A program made the position numbers and the translations under genes. From assembly GCF_003323745.1 (NCBI RefSeq), contig NZ_QOIL01000020.1:19997-83996 (forward strand): DNA of 64,000 nucleotides, given 5' to 3'. The stretch comes from Sphaerisporangium album (GTDB lineage Bacteria > Actinomycetota > Actinomycetes > Streptosporangiales > Streptosporangiaceae). How positions within the stretch are numbered: the first letter of the stretch is position 1; each line of letters starts with the position of its first letter. Of the stretch, positions 11,318-19,451 are shown piece after piece. The notes under the pieces were generated by a model. That model searched no databases and was not told the DNA's origin. It saw only the letters and a list, made by a program, of their open reading frames with translations.

Positions 11318-12400
11318 TCAGGCGAAGTCGGGAGTGCCGGCGGGCATGGTAAATCGGAACTCCGCGCCGCCGCCGGGCGCCCGCTGCACGGTGATCGTGC
11401 CGCCGTGGGCCTCGACCAGGCCCTTGACGATGAAGAGGCCGAGGCCGGTGCCGCCGCGGCGCCGGCCGTTGCCCCGCCAGAACTGGCGGAAGACGCGCGA
11501 GGCCAGCTCGGGTGCGACACCCTCACCCTGGTCACGCACGGACACGGCCACTCCCCACTCGACAGGCTCCACCACTATCGTCACCGTACCGCGTCCGTGA
11601 CGCACCGCGTTTTCCAGCAAGTTGCCGAGGACCTGGTCGATCTTGTCCTGGTCGAGCCACATCTCGGGAAGATCGCCGAGCACCTCCAGCCGGAAGCGGT
11701 CCTCGGGCTCGCCCGCGGCCACACGGCCTTCGATGATCTTACGGGCGCGGGCCGGCACGTCGACGACCTGGCGGTGGACCTGCAGCCGGCCCGACTCGAT
11801 GCGCGAGACGTCGAGAAGCTCGGTGATCAACCGGGTGACGCGGTCGGCGTCGGCGTTGACCGTCTCCAGCATCACGCGCTTCTGGTCGTCGGTGAAACGG
11901 CCCCACTTGGCCAGCAGCGTGGCGGTGAAGCCCTTGACGCTGGTCAGCGGGGACCGCAGCTCGTGGGCGACGGTGGAGACCAGGTCGGCCCGGCTGCGCT
12001 CCAGGCGCGCGCGGGCCGCGGCGCCGCGCAGCGTGATCACGACGCGGACTACGTCGCCGCTTCGCGCGGGGCTGCGGACGAACCGCGCCGAGACCAGCAG
12101 CTCGTGGCGGCCGGGCAGGTAGAGCGAGCACTCGGGCTGGCGGCTGCGGATGCGCAGGCCGCCGTAGGCGTCGAGCCACTTCCACCAGTCGCGGCCGTCG
12201 TTGTCGCGAAAGGGCAGGACGTCGGGCAGGTGGCCTCCGACGACGGCCTCGCGGTCGGCGCCGGTGAGCCGGCAGGCGGCCTGGTTGAAGGCGATCACCC
12301 GGCCGCGCTCGTCGGCCACGACGACGCCGTCGGGGAGGTCGTCGACCTCGATCAGGCATGCGGCATCGGCACTCTGCCGGTGGGTTGGTCCGCCGCGCAC
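11318..12400 (-). CDS. Soluble PAS-domain sensor histidine kinase (orphan)
   Basis: A 360-residue kinase without transmembrane segments. A PAS domain spans roughly residues 18-125 (LPDGVVVADERGRVIAFNQAA). The dimerisation/phosphoacceptor helix is STVAHELRSPLTSVKGF with His146. The HATPase domain shows the N box (LGNLLENAVRHG), G1 (VRDQGEGV) and G2 (GGTGLGLFIVKGL). The GTG start is well supported by GAGGAGG five bases upstream. No response regulator gene is adjacent, so its partner is encoded elsewhere. The position between pheS and the rRNA methyltransferase is, as far as I recall, conserved in streptomycetes, which suggests a core actinomycete role, but the signal is unknown. Confidence 0.9.
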   Translation of the reverse strand: MRGGPTHRQSADAACLIEVDDLPDGVVVADERGRVIAFNQAACRLTGADREAVVGGHLPDVLPFRDNDGRDWWKWLDAYGGLRIRSRQPECSLYLPGRHELLVSARFVRSPARSGDVVRVVITLRGAAARARLERSRADLVSTVAHELRSPLTSVKGFTATLLAKWGRFTDDQKRVMLETVNADADRVTRLITELLDVSRIESGRLQVHRQVVDVPARARKIIEGRVAAGEPEDRFRLEVLGDLPEMWLDQDKIDQVLGNLLENAVRHGRGTVTIVVEPVEWGVAVSVRDQGEGVAPELASRVFRQFWRGNGRRRGGTGLGLFIVKGLVEAHGGTITVQRAPGGGAEFRFTMPAGTPDFA

Positions 12401-12563
12401 AATCGCCTCCTCGACCCTACAGGGCCGACAATAGCGGGTTTCCCGTGCCCGACGGCAGCCCTACGCCCGCCATCAGACACGCCTCCATGCCCGATCGGAC
12501 TGGCCGTACACCTCCCCGCGCCGGGCGCGAGGGCCCGTACGCCCGGGGTGCGGGCCGCGCGCG

Positions 12564-13376
12564 TCACGGCATCCCGGCGGAGCGCTGCGCCCGCGCCGAG
12601 GCGTACAGGCAGACCGCCGCCGCCGTCGCCAGGTTGAGGCTCTCGGCGTGGCCGTAGATGGGCACGCGGACGACCTCGTCGGCGAGGGCGAGGATCTCCT
12701 CGGGCAGGCCCCACGCCTCGTTGCCGAAGATCCACGCGGTGGGGCCGGCGAGGTCGACGTCGTCGAGCGTCCGCGTGCCGGCGCCGTCGGCGGCGAGGAC
12801 CCGCAGGCCCGTGTCCTTCAGGTGGCGCACCGTCTCGGCCACGGGCGCGGAGGTGACCACGGGCAGGTGGAACAGGCTGCCGGCGCTCGCGCGGACGCAC
12901 TTGCCGTTGTAGGGGTCCACGGAGGCGTCGGTGAACACGACGGCGTCCGCCCCGGCCGCGTCCGCCGTCCGCAGCACCGTGCCGGCGTTTCCGGGATCGC
13001 GCACGTGGGCCAGCACCGCGACCAGGGACGCGCCGCCGGTGACCGCCTCGGCCAGCGGCACGTGGACGAACCGGCACACGGCGAGCAGTCCCTGCGGCGT
13101 CACCGTCTGGGCCAGCTCGGCCATGACCTCGCCGCTGGCGCCGTGCACCGGCACACCCGCCACGCGGGCGGCGGCGACGATCTCGGCGTGCCGGGTCTCG
13201 GCGTCCGCGGTGGTGAACAGCTCGACCGTGACGCCGGGCAGGGCCAGGGCCTCCCTGACGGCCTGCGGGCCCTCGGCCAGGAACGCGCGGTCGCGGTCCC
13301 TGAAGGCGCGCTTGGTCAGGCGCTTGGCGGCCTTGACCCGCGGCGACTTGATGTTGGTCAGCTCCGACCCCGCCAA
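12564..13376 (-). CDS. SpoU/TrmH-family RNA 2'-O-methyltransferase
   Basis: A methyltransferase of the SPOUT superfamily that transfers a methyl group from S-adenosylmethionine to a ribose 2'-OH, probably in 23S rRNA. The N-terminal substrate-binding domain (KRLTKRAFRDRDRAFLAEGPQAVREA) is followed by the knotted catalytic domain with the three SpoU motifs: AHVRDPGNAGTVLRTADAAG, WIFGNEAWGLP and VPIYGHAESLNLATAAAV. I chose the TTG at 13376, giving 270 residues, because AGGGGGG lies just upstream and the N-terminus then matches relatives; a GTG at 13406 would add ten residues without a convincing ribosome-binding site. The exact rRNA target is unknown. Confidence 0.85.
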   Translation of the reverse strand: MAGSELTNIKSPRVKAAKRLTKRAFRDRDRAFLAEGPQAVREALALPGVTVELFTTADAETRHAEIVAAARVAGVPVHGASGEVMAELAQTVTPQGLLAVCRFVHVPLAEAVTGGASLVAVLAHVRDPGNAGTVLRTADAAGADAVVFTDASVDPYNGKCVRASAGSLFHLPVVTSAPVAETVRHLKDTGLRVLAADGAGTRTLDDVDLAGPTAWIFGNEAWGLPEEILALADEVVRVPIYGHAESLNLATAAAVCLYASARAQRSAGMP

Positions 13377-13432
13377 TGTGCCCCCCTGGACAGCGGGTGC
13401 GCGCACGGCGCGGTCACGCCGGCGGCCCCGGG

Positions 13433-13471
13433 AAAAGCGAACGACCCGCTCCCGGAGAGAACGAGTCGTTC
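13433..13471 (-). terminator. Intrinsic terminator after rplT
   Basis: On the minus strand a 10-bp stem (GAACGACTCG with CGGGTCGTTC, one G-U pair) is followed by GCTTTT. It closes the infC-rpmI-rplT unit before the methyltransferase gene. Confidence 0.7.
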
Positions 13472-13495
13472 ACGTGAGTACGTACGTACGGAGGA

Positions 13496-13879
13496 TCAGC
13501 CGGCGACCGGCGCGTTCACGTCCGCGGGCAGCGCCTTCCTGGCGGCCTCGGCCAGCGCCGCGAAGGCCTGGGAGTCGTTCACGGCGAGGTCGGCGAGGAT
13601 CTTGCGGTCCACCTCGATGCCGGCGGCCTTCAGGCCCTGGATGAACCGGTTGTAGGTGATGCCGTTCGCGCGCGCGGCCGCGTTGATGCGCTGGATCCAC
13701 AGGCGCCGGAAGGTGCCCTTCTTGTCCTTGCGGTCGCGGTAGGCATAGGTCAGCGAGTGGAGCATCTGCTCCTTCGCCTTGCGGTACAGCCGCGACCGCT
13801 GACCCCGGTAACCACTCGCCCGCTCGAGGACGACGCGGCGCTTCTTCTTGGCGTTGAGCGCCCGCTTTACGCGTGCCAT
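13496..13879 (-). CDS. rplT: 50S ribosomal protein L20
   Basis: A 127-residue basic protein starting [20 protein letters not shown], the classic L20 N-terminus, with GFRG-like [17 protein letters not shown] and [20 protein letters not shown] in the globular RNA-binding part. L20 nucleates early 50S assembly on 23S rRNA domain I and, in other bacteria, represses its own operon. It lies 24 bp downstream of rpmI and is followed by a clear terminator. The C-terminal extension of about ten residues ([10 protein letters not shown]) is common in actinomycetes. Confidence 0.98.
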   Translation of the reverse strand: MARVKRALNAKKKRRVVLERASGYRGQRSRLYRKAKEQMLHSLTYAYRDRKDKKGTFRRLWIQRINAAARANGITYNRFIQGLKAAGIEVDRKILADLAVNDSQAFAALAEAARKALPADVNAPVAG

Positions 13880-13903
13880 TGTTCTATCTCCCCGGGGGTT
13901 CGG

Positions 13904-14098
13904 TTACTTGCCGAGCAGCTTCTTGATCTTCTTGGTGTCGGCATCGGACATGACGACCTCAGGCGCGAGACGGCGCGTCCGCGTGGACGGCTTGTGCTCG
14001 TTGTAGTGGGCACGATTCGCACGGCGGCGAATGACCTTGCCCGTCCCGCTGAGACGGAACCGCTTCTTCGCACCGCTGTGCGTCTTCATCTTCGGCAT
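13904..14098 (-). CDS. rpmI: 50S ribosomal protein L35
   Basis: A 64-residue basic protein, [20 protein letters not shown], the invariant L35 start, with lysine/arginine-rich RNA-binding segments throughout. It is the middle gene of the conserved infC-rpmI-rplT operon, 137 bp downstream of infC and 24 bp upstream of rplT. Length and sequence are ordinary. Confidence 0.98.
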   Translation of the reverse strand: MPKMKTHSGAKKRFRLSGTGKVIRRRANRAHYNEHKPSTRTRRLAPEVVMSDADTKKIKKLLGK

Positions 14099-14235
14099 GA
14101 CAGCCGTATCTCCCTCGTCGTTCGTCCGTGCCGATGTCCCGGGTCAAGCTACCTCAGTCAGGAGTCGCCTCCCGTGAGGACCTGACCCGGTCTCGGTGTG
14201 TACTCGCGTCCCGCCGAATCGTCAGGCGGGTCGCG

Positions 14236-14859
14236 TCACTGGCGCGGCTCGGACGCCTGCGCCATGTCCGGCTCGAGGCTCTCGCCCACGTCGCCGGACT
14301 CGCCGCCCTTGGCGCGGGCCGCGGCCCGCTCCGCCTTGGCTTCGGCCTTCTTCTTGTGAGGCCCGATCACCATGATCATGTTTCGGCCGTCCTGCTTGGG
14401 CTGCGACTCGACGAAACCGAGCTCGGTGACGTCCTCCGCCAGCCTCTGCAGGAGCCGGAAGCCCAGTTCGGGGCGCGACTGCTCGCGTCCGCGGAACATG
14501 ATGGTGACCTTGACCTTGTCCCCCGCTTTGAGGAACCGCACGACGTGACCCTTCTTGGTCTCGTAGTCGTGCGGATCGATCTTCGGCCGGAGCTTGATCT
14601 CCTTGATGATCGTGTGCGCCTGGTTGCGGCGCGCCTCGCGTGCCTTCATGGCGGACTCGTACTTGAACTTGCCGTAGTCCATGAGCTTGCACACGGGCGG
14701 GCGAGCCGTGGCCGCGACCTCGACCAGGTCGAGATCGGACTCCTGGGCCAGCTTCAGGGCGTCGCCGATCGAGACGATGCCGACCTGCTCGCCATTCGGC
14801 CCCACGAGACGGACCTCGGGCACGCGAATACGCTCGTTGATGCGGGGCTCAGTGCTGAT
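14236..14859 (-). CDS. infC: Translation initiation factor IF-3, probable AUC start
   Basis: IF-3 binds the 30S subunit, blocks premature 50S joining and checks start-codon identity. The N-domain ([19 protein letters not shown]), the lysine-rich linker ([15 protein letters not shown]) and the C-domain ([33 protein letters not shown]) are all present, with a charged actinobacterial tail. No ATG, GTG or TTG sits where homologues start. Instead AGGAGG is followed four bases later by ATC (14859-14857) and then codons for [11 protein letters not shown] non-AUG start is the hallmark of infC autoregulation (AUU in Escherichia coli), so I place the start at this ATC, giving 207 residues. An in-frame ATG 93 nt upstream lies inside the leader hairpin and has no ribosome-binding site. 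Confidence 0.93.
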   Translation of the reverse strand: MSTEPRINERIRVPEVRLVGPNGEQVGIVSIGDALKLAQESDLDLVEVAATARPPVCKLMDYGKFKYESAMKAREARRNQAHTIIKEIKLRPKIDPHDYETKKGHVVRFLKAGDKVKVTIMFRGREQSRPELGFRLLQRLAEDVTELGFVESQPKQDGRNMIMVIGPHKKKAEAKAERAAARAKGGESGDVGESLEPDMAQASEPRQ

Positions 14860-15062
14860 GGGACCTCCTAGGTACCTGGCATTTGTCCGCTGATTGCTCG
14901 ACCGTGCCGGGACGCCTCGCGTGGAACGCGAAAAGCCCCGCACGTCGCGCATGCGGGGCCACCAGAACCCATCGGCCGCCTGGCCGCGAGCTCCCCGGAA
15001 TTCTCCGGTGTGATCCTTGGACCCATCGGCCTTTCGGCCGATCAGGTGGGAGGAAGACCTCC
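14860..15062 (-). promoter_or_regulatory. Structured 5' leader of infC-rpmI-rplT
   Basis: About 200 nt of untranslated leader. In transcription order it holds: GGAGG-TCTT-CCTCC (15062-15049), which contains both a Shine-Dalgarno-like GGAGGTC, matching the infC ribosome-binding site, and its complement; a 7-bp hairpin ATCGGCC-GAAA-GGCCGAT (15042-15025); a second copy of GGCCGATGGGT (14977-14967), which could compete for the same ATCGGCC strand; then a terminator-like hairpin listed separately. Alternative pairings of this sort are typical of attenuated ribosomal-protein leaders. The ligand (IF-3, L20 or L35) is inference. Confidence 0.55.
14931..14959 (-). terminator. Attenuator-like hairpin in the infC leader
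   Basis: On the minus strand GCCCCGCA (14959-14952) pairs perfectly with TGCGGGGC (14942-14935) around a 9-nt loop, and TTTT follows at 14934-14931. This intrinsic terminator lies about 70 nt before the infC start, where only regulated premature termination would make sense. Confidence 0.6.
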
Positions 15063-15195
15063 GCTTGCGCGTCCAGCAGTCATGCCGGACCGATCAAGCA
15101 GTTACATTACCACAACACCACGTGCCCGCAGAATCATCCCCTCCCGCCATCACGCGAAGTGATTTCACGAACACGGCGCGCGCTCGGCCGATAAC

Positions 15196-15210
15196 ATCGA
15201 CCGCGTCGAT
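15196..15210 (+). promoter_or_regulatory. Inverted repeat, candidate operator of the toxin-antitoxin genes
   Basis: ATCGAC-CGC-GTCGAT is a perfect 6-bp palindrome with a 3-nt centre, 26 nt before the antitoxin ATG and next to a possible -10 (TAACAT, 15192-15197). Antitoxins of this family usually bind such repeats to repress their own operon. Confidence 0.4.
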
Positions 15211-15235
15211 CTGGACGCACCAGTGGAGGTCGCAT

Positions 15236-15484
15236 ATGGGCCAGTGGCAGTTGCAGGAAGTGAAACAGAAGCTCGGCGAGGTGATCCGGCGAGCCCACGA
15301 CGAGGGACCGCAGGTGATCACCCGGCACGGTGAGGAGGTCGCCGTCGTCATCGACATCGCCGAGTACCGGCGTCTGAAGTACGGCGCCCCCGACTTCAAG
15401 GAGTTCCTGAGATCCGCACCGGACCTGAGCCTGCTGGAGATACACCGCGCGAAGGAGCCCATCGTCCCGGTAGAGCTGGTCTAG
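15236..15484 (+). CDS. Phd/YefM-family antitoxin
   Basis: An 82-residue antitoxin. The N-terminal half (QLQEVKQKLGEVIRRAHDEG, then PQVITRHGEEVAVVIDIAEY) is the Phd/YefM DNA-binding fold, in which a short strand-helix dimer contacts the operator; the C-terminal part (FKEFLRSAPDLSLLEIHR) would be the flexible toxin-binding segment. The ATG is fixed by GGAGGT five bases upstream. It precedes a PIN-domain toxin by 3 nt, as expected of a type II toxin-antitoxin operon in which the antitoxin is made first. It is divergent from the infC leader and lies at the junction of two housekeeping blocks, suggesting insertion. Confidence 0.88.
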   Translation: MGQWQLQEVKQKLGEVIRRAHDEGPQVITRHGEEVAVVIDIAEYRRLKYGAPDFKEFLRSAPDLSLLEIHRAKEPIVPVELV

Positions 15485-15487
15485 CCG

Positions 15488-15904
15488 ATGGCATTCCTAC
15501 TCGACACGAACGTGGCCTGCGAGGTCACCAAGCGACGCCCCAACTCCCACGTCGGGGAGTGGCTCGACATGGTCCCCGGACCCACTCTCTACATCAGCGT
15601 CATGGTGCTCGGCGAAATTCGCCAAGGAGTCGAGCGCCTACGCGAGCGTGATCCCGTCCAGGCGGCCATCTACGAGACGTGGCTCGCCAAGCTGCGGCAT
15701 GAGTTCGTCGACCGCATCGTCCCTGTCACTCCCAACATCGCCGAGGACTGGGGGGCACTGAACCACCCCGACCCCCTGCCGCTGGTGGACGGGCTGCTGG
15801 CCGCCACCGCACGGTCCAACGGCTGGACGATGGTGACGCGCAACGTCAAGGATTTCGAGCGGACCGGGGTTCGGGTGCTCAACCCGTTCGAGTCGCTCGT
15901 CTGA
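15488..15904 (+). CDS. vapC: PIN-domain ribonuclease toxin (VapC-like)
   Basis: A 138-residue PIN-domain protein. The acidic metal-binding residues are visible: Asp6 in FLLDTNV, Glu43 in VLGEIRQG, Asp101 in LPLVDGLLAATA, and the downstream TRNVKDF motif. These coordinate Mg/Mn for endonucleolytic cleavage of RNA, often tRNA or rRNA, when the antitoxin is lost. It follows its antitoxin by 3 nt. Pairing of a PIN toxin with a Phd/YefM antitoxin is common in actinobacteria. Its last 26 bases overlap, on the opposite strand, the end of aroE; the overlap means it replaced or abuts the original intergenic space. Confidence 0.9.
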   Translation: MAFLLDTNVACEVTKRRPNSHVGEWLDMVPGPTLYISVMVLGEIRQGVERLRERDPVQAAIYETWLAKLRHEFVDRIVPVTPNIAEDWGALNHPDPLPLVDGLLAATARSNGWTMVTRNVKDFERTGVRVLNPFESLV

Positions 15905-16715
15905 GGATCTCGGCCTCGCCGGCCGCGCGCACCGGCTCCACGGGTACCACCCCTCGACCCAGGCCCGTGTAGAGCTCGACCTGGCGCACGGCCTGGTGCA
16001 GCAGCATCGAGAAGCCCCTGACCACCGTGCCCCCGGCCGTTTGCACGGCCTGGGCCAGCGGCGTCGGCCAAGGGGCGTAGACCACGTCGAAGACGGCGGG
16101 GACGGACGCGAGTGCCTGGGCGTGGGCGTCCGCCGCGCCGGGCGGCAGCGTCGAGATCACGAGGTCGGCGTCCAGCACCGCGCCCAGCTCGCCGAAGGTG
16201 TGGACGGTCAGGCTCGTGCCCAGCCGCTCGGCGACCTCCAGCGTCTCGCGCGCCCGCGAGCGCTCGCGCACCACGAGCGCGGCCTCCGGCAGCCCCAGCT
16301 CGCGCAGCGCCGCGAGCGCCGACGCGGCCGTGGCGCCGCCGCCGAGGATCGCCGCGCTCTTGGGCGCCCGCACCCCCGACTCGGCGAGCGCCCGCACGAT
16401 GCCGTGCACGTCGGTGTTCTCGCCGTGCCGGGCGCCGTCGCGTAGCAGCACGGTGTTGACCCCGCCCACCTCGACGGCGAGGTCGGCCACGGTGTCCAGC
16501 AGCGGCAGCACCGCCCTCTTGAGCGGCATGGTCAGCGACAGGCCCGCCCATTCCGGGCCGAGGCCGGACATCAGCCCCGCCAGTCCCGCCTCGTCGCACT
16601 CGATCGCGTCGTAGCGCCACCCGCGCAGGCCGAGCGCCGCGTACGCGCCGCGGTGGAGGGCGGGCGAGAGGGAATGCGCGATCGGGGAGCCCAGGACTGC
16701 GGCCCGCCGCTCCAT
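15879..16715 (-). CDS. aroE: Shikimate dehydrogenase
   Basis: A 278-residue NADP-dependent enzyme that reduces 3-dehydroshikimate to shikimate in aromatic amino acid synthesis. The substrate domain carries VLGSPIAHSLSPALHRGAY (shikimate-binding serines) and LTMPLKRAVLPLLD, where Lys is the catalytic base; GGVNTVLLRDG and ENTDVHGIVRAL complete the active site. The nucleotide domain shows AAILGGGATAASALAAL. Its ATG overlaps the mltG stop by one base (TGATG), part of the conserved alaS-ruvX-mltG-aroE chain. The 3' end overlaps the convergent toxin gene by 26 bp. Confidence 0.95.
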   Translation of the reverse strand: MERRAAVLGSPIAHSLSPALHRGAYAALGLRGWRYDAIECDEAGLAGLMSGLGPEWAGLSLTMPLKRAVLPLLDTVADLAVEVGGVNTVLLRDGARHGENTDVHGIVRALAESGVRAPKSAAILGGGATAASALAALRELGLPEAALVVRERSRARETLEVAERLGTSLTVHTFGELGAVLDADLVISTLPPGAADAHAQALASVPAVFDVVYAPWPTPLAQAVQTAGGTVVRGFSMLLHQAVRQVELYTGLGRGVVPVEPVRAAGEAEILRRATRTG

Positions 16716-17881
16716 CAGCCGGCCCCGTGGTTCTTGTTGAACTCCTCGGCGAGCTTGAAGAACTCCGACTCCGAGTCGGTGAACTTGGTGATGCCCCGCT
16801 TGGGATCGGTGGTCACGAAGAACAGCCAGCTGCCGGGGGCCGGCTTCAGCGCGGCCTGGATGGCGTGGTCGCCCGGGTTGCCGATCGGGCCCGGGGGCAG
16901 GCCGAGGCGCGCGTAGGTGTTGTACGGCGACCTGCTCTTCAGTTCCTCGTGCGTCGCGGCGATGCCGAACTTGTTGAGGCCGTACATGACCGTGCTGTCC
17001 ATCTGCAGCTTCATCTGCGGGTCGCGGTTCAGCCGGTTGTAGATCACCCGCGCGACCTTGGGCATGTCGCGCACGTTGCCGGCCTCGGCCTGCACGATGC
17101 TCGCGATCGTCACGATCTCCAGGGGCGTGCGGCCCACCCTCTTGGCGGCGTCCACCAGGTCGGCGTCCTTGGCGGCGTCGTTGAACCGGCTCACCATGTT
17201 CGCGAGGATCTCGTCGGGCGTGGCCTTGGGCGCGATCTCGTAGGTCGCGGGGAAGGCGAAGCCTTCGAGCCTGCCCTTGGCGTAGGACGGCAGTTCTAGC
17301 GCCTTGGTGTCCTTGGCGGCCTTCTGGAAGGCCGAGACCGGCTTGCCGGTGGCCGTGGAGAGCTGCGCCAGGATCTGCGAGAGGCGCAGGCCCTCCCTGA
17401 TGGTCAGGGTGGTCAGCATGCGGAGCTTGGGGTCCAGGAGCGGGACGGCGCTCGCGGCGGCCATGCCCTTGCGCAGCTTGTACTGGCCGGGCTGAAGCGA
17501 GGAGGTCTTGCCCGCGGCGTCGATGGCGTTGACGAACGCGCGCTCGCTGGCGACGACGCCCTGGTCGACGAGGGTCTGGGCCACCTCGCCCGCGCTCTGG
17601 CCCTCCTTGATCTCCACGACGACCTCGCCGGTGCCGGGGCCGGCGTAGTCGTCGGCGACGGCCACGTCGCGGACCCAGGTGTAGCCGTAGTACCCGCCCA
17701 CGCCGAGCACGCCGACAATGATGATCATCGCGACGAAGAAGGCCACGAAGCCCTTGCGGCGCTGACGGCGCTGGCGCCTCCTGCTGCGCGCGCGCGAGGC
17801 TCTGGAGCCACCACGAGACCTGCGCCGGGGACCCTCGTCGTCCTCGGCACCCAGCAGACTATCGAGGTCGAGATCGCTCAT
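16715..17881 (-). CDS. mltG: Endolytic peptidoglycan transglycosylase MltG (copy 1)
   Basis: A 388-residue inner-membrane enzyme that cleaves nascent glycan strands and sets their length. A basic cytoplasmic tail (residues 1-45) leads into one transmembrane helix (FVAFFVAMIIIVGVLGVGGYY), a LysM-like domain (VEIKEGQSAGEVAQTLVDQG), and the YceG catalytic domain. The catalytic glutamate is Glu266 in [20 protein letters not shown] and YNTYARLGLPPGPIGNPG are conserved. I chose the ATG at 17881 (MSDLDLDSLLG). A homologous gene lies 157 bp upstream, so this is a tandem pair. It is coupled to aroE. Confidence 0.92.
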   Translation of the reverse strand: MSDLDLDSLLGAEDDEGPRRRSRGGSRASRARSRRRQRRQRRKGFVAFFVAMIIIVGVLGVGGYYGYTWVRDVAVADDYAGPGTGEVVVEIKEGQSAGEVAQTLVDQGVVASERAFVNAIDAAGKTSSLQPGQYKLRKGMAAASAVPLLDPKLRMLTTLTIREGLRLSQILAQLSTATGKPVSAFQKAAKDTKALELPSYAKGRLEGFAFPATYEIAPKATPDEILANMVSRFNDAAKDADLVDAAKRVGRTPLEIVTIASIVQAEAGNVRDMPKVARVIYNRLNRDPQMKLQMDSTVMYGLNKFGIAATHEELKSRSPYNTYARLGLPPGPIGNPGDHAIQAALKPAPGSWLFFVTTDPKRGITKFTDSESEFFKLAEEFNKNHGAG

Positions 17882-18038
17882 AGGTGCGCACGCCAATCTC
17901 CCTGGACGACCTGCCCGCCGTCAAGCGTGTGCGCCATATTGATGCGACATACCAGACAAGTCATCGTTCCATCGCCCTGGGACGCGACGGCGGAGATCAC
18001 CGGACGCGTACGGGAAGTGGGGGCCATCCCGCGGGGCA

Positions 18039-19451
18039 TCAGTGCTGCCCGAGACGTTTGTGCAGCTCTTCTCGGAATTTCACGAACTCACTCTCTTTGC
18101 TAGTGAATCTCGTGATTCTACGTGCTGGGTCAACCGTGACAAACCAGTACCAATCACCCTTTGCCGGGCTCAGCGCCGCGCGCAGCGCCGCCTCCCCGGG
18201 GTTACAGATCGGCCCCGGAGGCAGTCCGGGATGCATGTAGGTGTTGTACGGAGTGTCACGCTTGATCTCGGCATGTGAGGCCACGATGCCGTGCTTGCCC
18301 AGGCCGTACATCACGGTGCTGTCCATCTCCAGCTTGGCTCGGGAGGCCAGCCGATTGTAGATGACTCTCGCGATCTTCGGATAGTCGGCCACGTGACCGC
18401 CCTCGGCCTGCACGATGCTCGCGATCACCACCACGTCGCGCGGGGTGAGGCGCTGCCGCGAGGCGCCCGCCTCCAGGTCCAGGCGGGTCGCGGCCCGCTT
18501 GAACCTGCGCACCGAGGCCTTCAGCAGGTCCAGCGGCCGGGTCGTCGGCTCGATCTCGTAGGTGGCGGGGAAGAGAAAGCCCTCGGCGGCCCCCTTGGCG
18601 TACGGCGGCAGGCCGAGCCGGGCGGGCGCGGCCACCAGCCGGGCGAGCTCGGCGGCGGGCAGGCCGGATCCCTTGGCCAGGCGGGCGACCGTCTCGTTCG
18701 CGCGCAGGCCCTCGGGGACGGTCACGCGCCTGCGGATCCTCGACTTCGGGGACAGCAGCAGGTCCAGGGCCATGGCGGACGCCATCCGCTTGCGCATCTT
18801 GTAACGCCCCGGCCTGAGGTTGTTCGTCACGCCGCGCCGCTCGACGGCGCCCACGAACGACCGGGCGCTCGCGACGACCTCCGCGCGGACCAGGGTCTCG
18901 GCGATCTCGCCCGCGCTCGCACCGGGGGCGATCTCGACGACGACCGGATCGGTCCCGGGGCCGTCGAAGTCGTCCGGGGAGATCAGCGGCCTGAACAGGA
19001 CGAACGCGCCGGCCAGCCCGGCGGCGACCAGCACCGCGCTGCCGCCCCCCACCAGCGCCAGCAGCGCCCTGCGCCCGCGGCGCCGCCGCTCGCCCTCCCC
19101 CTCCGGCTCCCGATCCTCGCTGAACCGGATGAGCCCCTCGGAGTCGCCGGTCTCCTCGGCGGCGCGCGGAGGCGCAGCCCCCGGGCCCTCGGCGGCCGCC
19201 TCTTGGCGGGCGCCGGGCGCCGCGTCCGCGTCCGCCCCACGGGAACGATCCACGACGGGCGGGGCGGGATCATCGGGGCCCTCGTGCTGGTCACGCGGAC
19301 GGGCGTCCTCGGGGGTGTCGGGGCCGGGCGGCTCGTCCGGGCTGTCGGGCCCCACCTGGCCCGGCCGCTCGCGGGCCTCCTGCCCCCCGCCGGAGGATGT
19401 GGACGGACGGTCGTGCTCCGGCTCGCCGGGCGAACCGGGCGGGCGGGTCAC
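18039..19451 (-). CDS. MltG-like endolytic transglycosylase (copy 2, long acidic/proline-rich N-terminus)
   Basis: A 470-residue paralogue of the adjacent mltG. Residues 1-125 are a disordered Pro/Glu/Asp/Gly-rich cytoplasmic region, far longer than in copy 1; one transmembrane helix follows ([20 protein letters not shown]), then the same LysM-like and YceG domains. Glu350 in [11 protein letters not shown] is the predicted catalytic residue, and MDSTVMYGL and [18 protein letters not shown] are intact, so it should be active. Its GTG overlaps the ruvX stop by four bases (GTGA). The 157-bp gap to copy 1 suggests copy 1 may have its own promoter. Confidence 0.9.
   Translation of the reverse strand: MTRPPGSPGEPEHDRPSTSSGGGQEARERPGQVGPDSPDEPPGPDTPEDARPRDQHEGPDDPAPPVVDRSRGADADAAPGARQEAAAEGPGAAPPRAAEETGDSEGLIRFSEDREPEGEGERRRRGRRALLALVGGGSAVLVAAGLAGAFVLFRPLISPDDFDGPGTDPVVVEIAPGASAGEIAETLVRAEVVASARSFVGAVERRGVTNNLRPGRYKMRKRMASAMALDLLLSPKSRIRRRVTVPEGLRANETVARLAKGSGLPAAELARLVAAPARLGLPPYAKGAAEGFLFPATYEIEPTTRPLDLLKASVRRFKRAATRLDLEAGASRQRLTPRDVVVIASIVQAEGGHVADYPKIARVIYNRLASRAKLEMDSTVMYGLGKHGIVASHAEIKRDTPYNTYMHPGLPPGPICNPGEAALRAALSPAKGDWYWFVTVDPARRITRFTSKESEFVKFREELHKRLGQH

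Noticed and set aside
14860-14952. In-frame ATG upstream extending IF-3 by about 30 residues
   Set aside because: The ATG is inside the leader hairpin, lacks a ribosome-binding site, and the extra residues match no IF-3.
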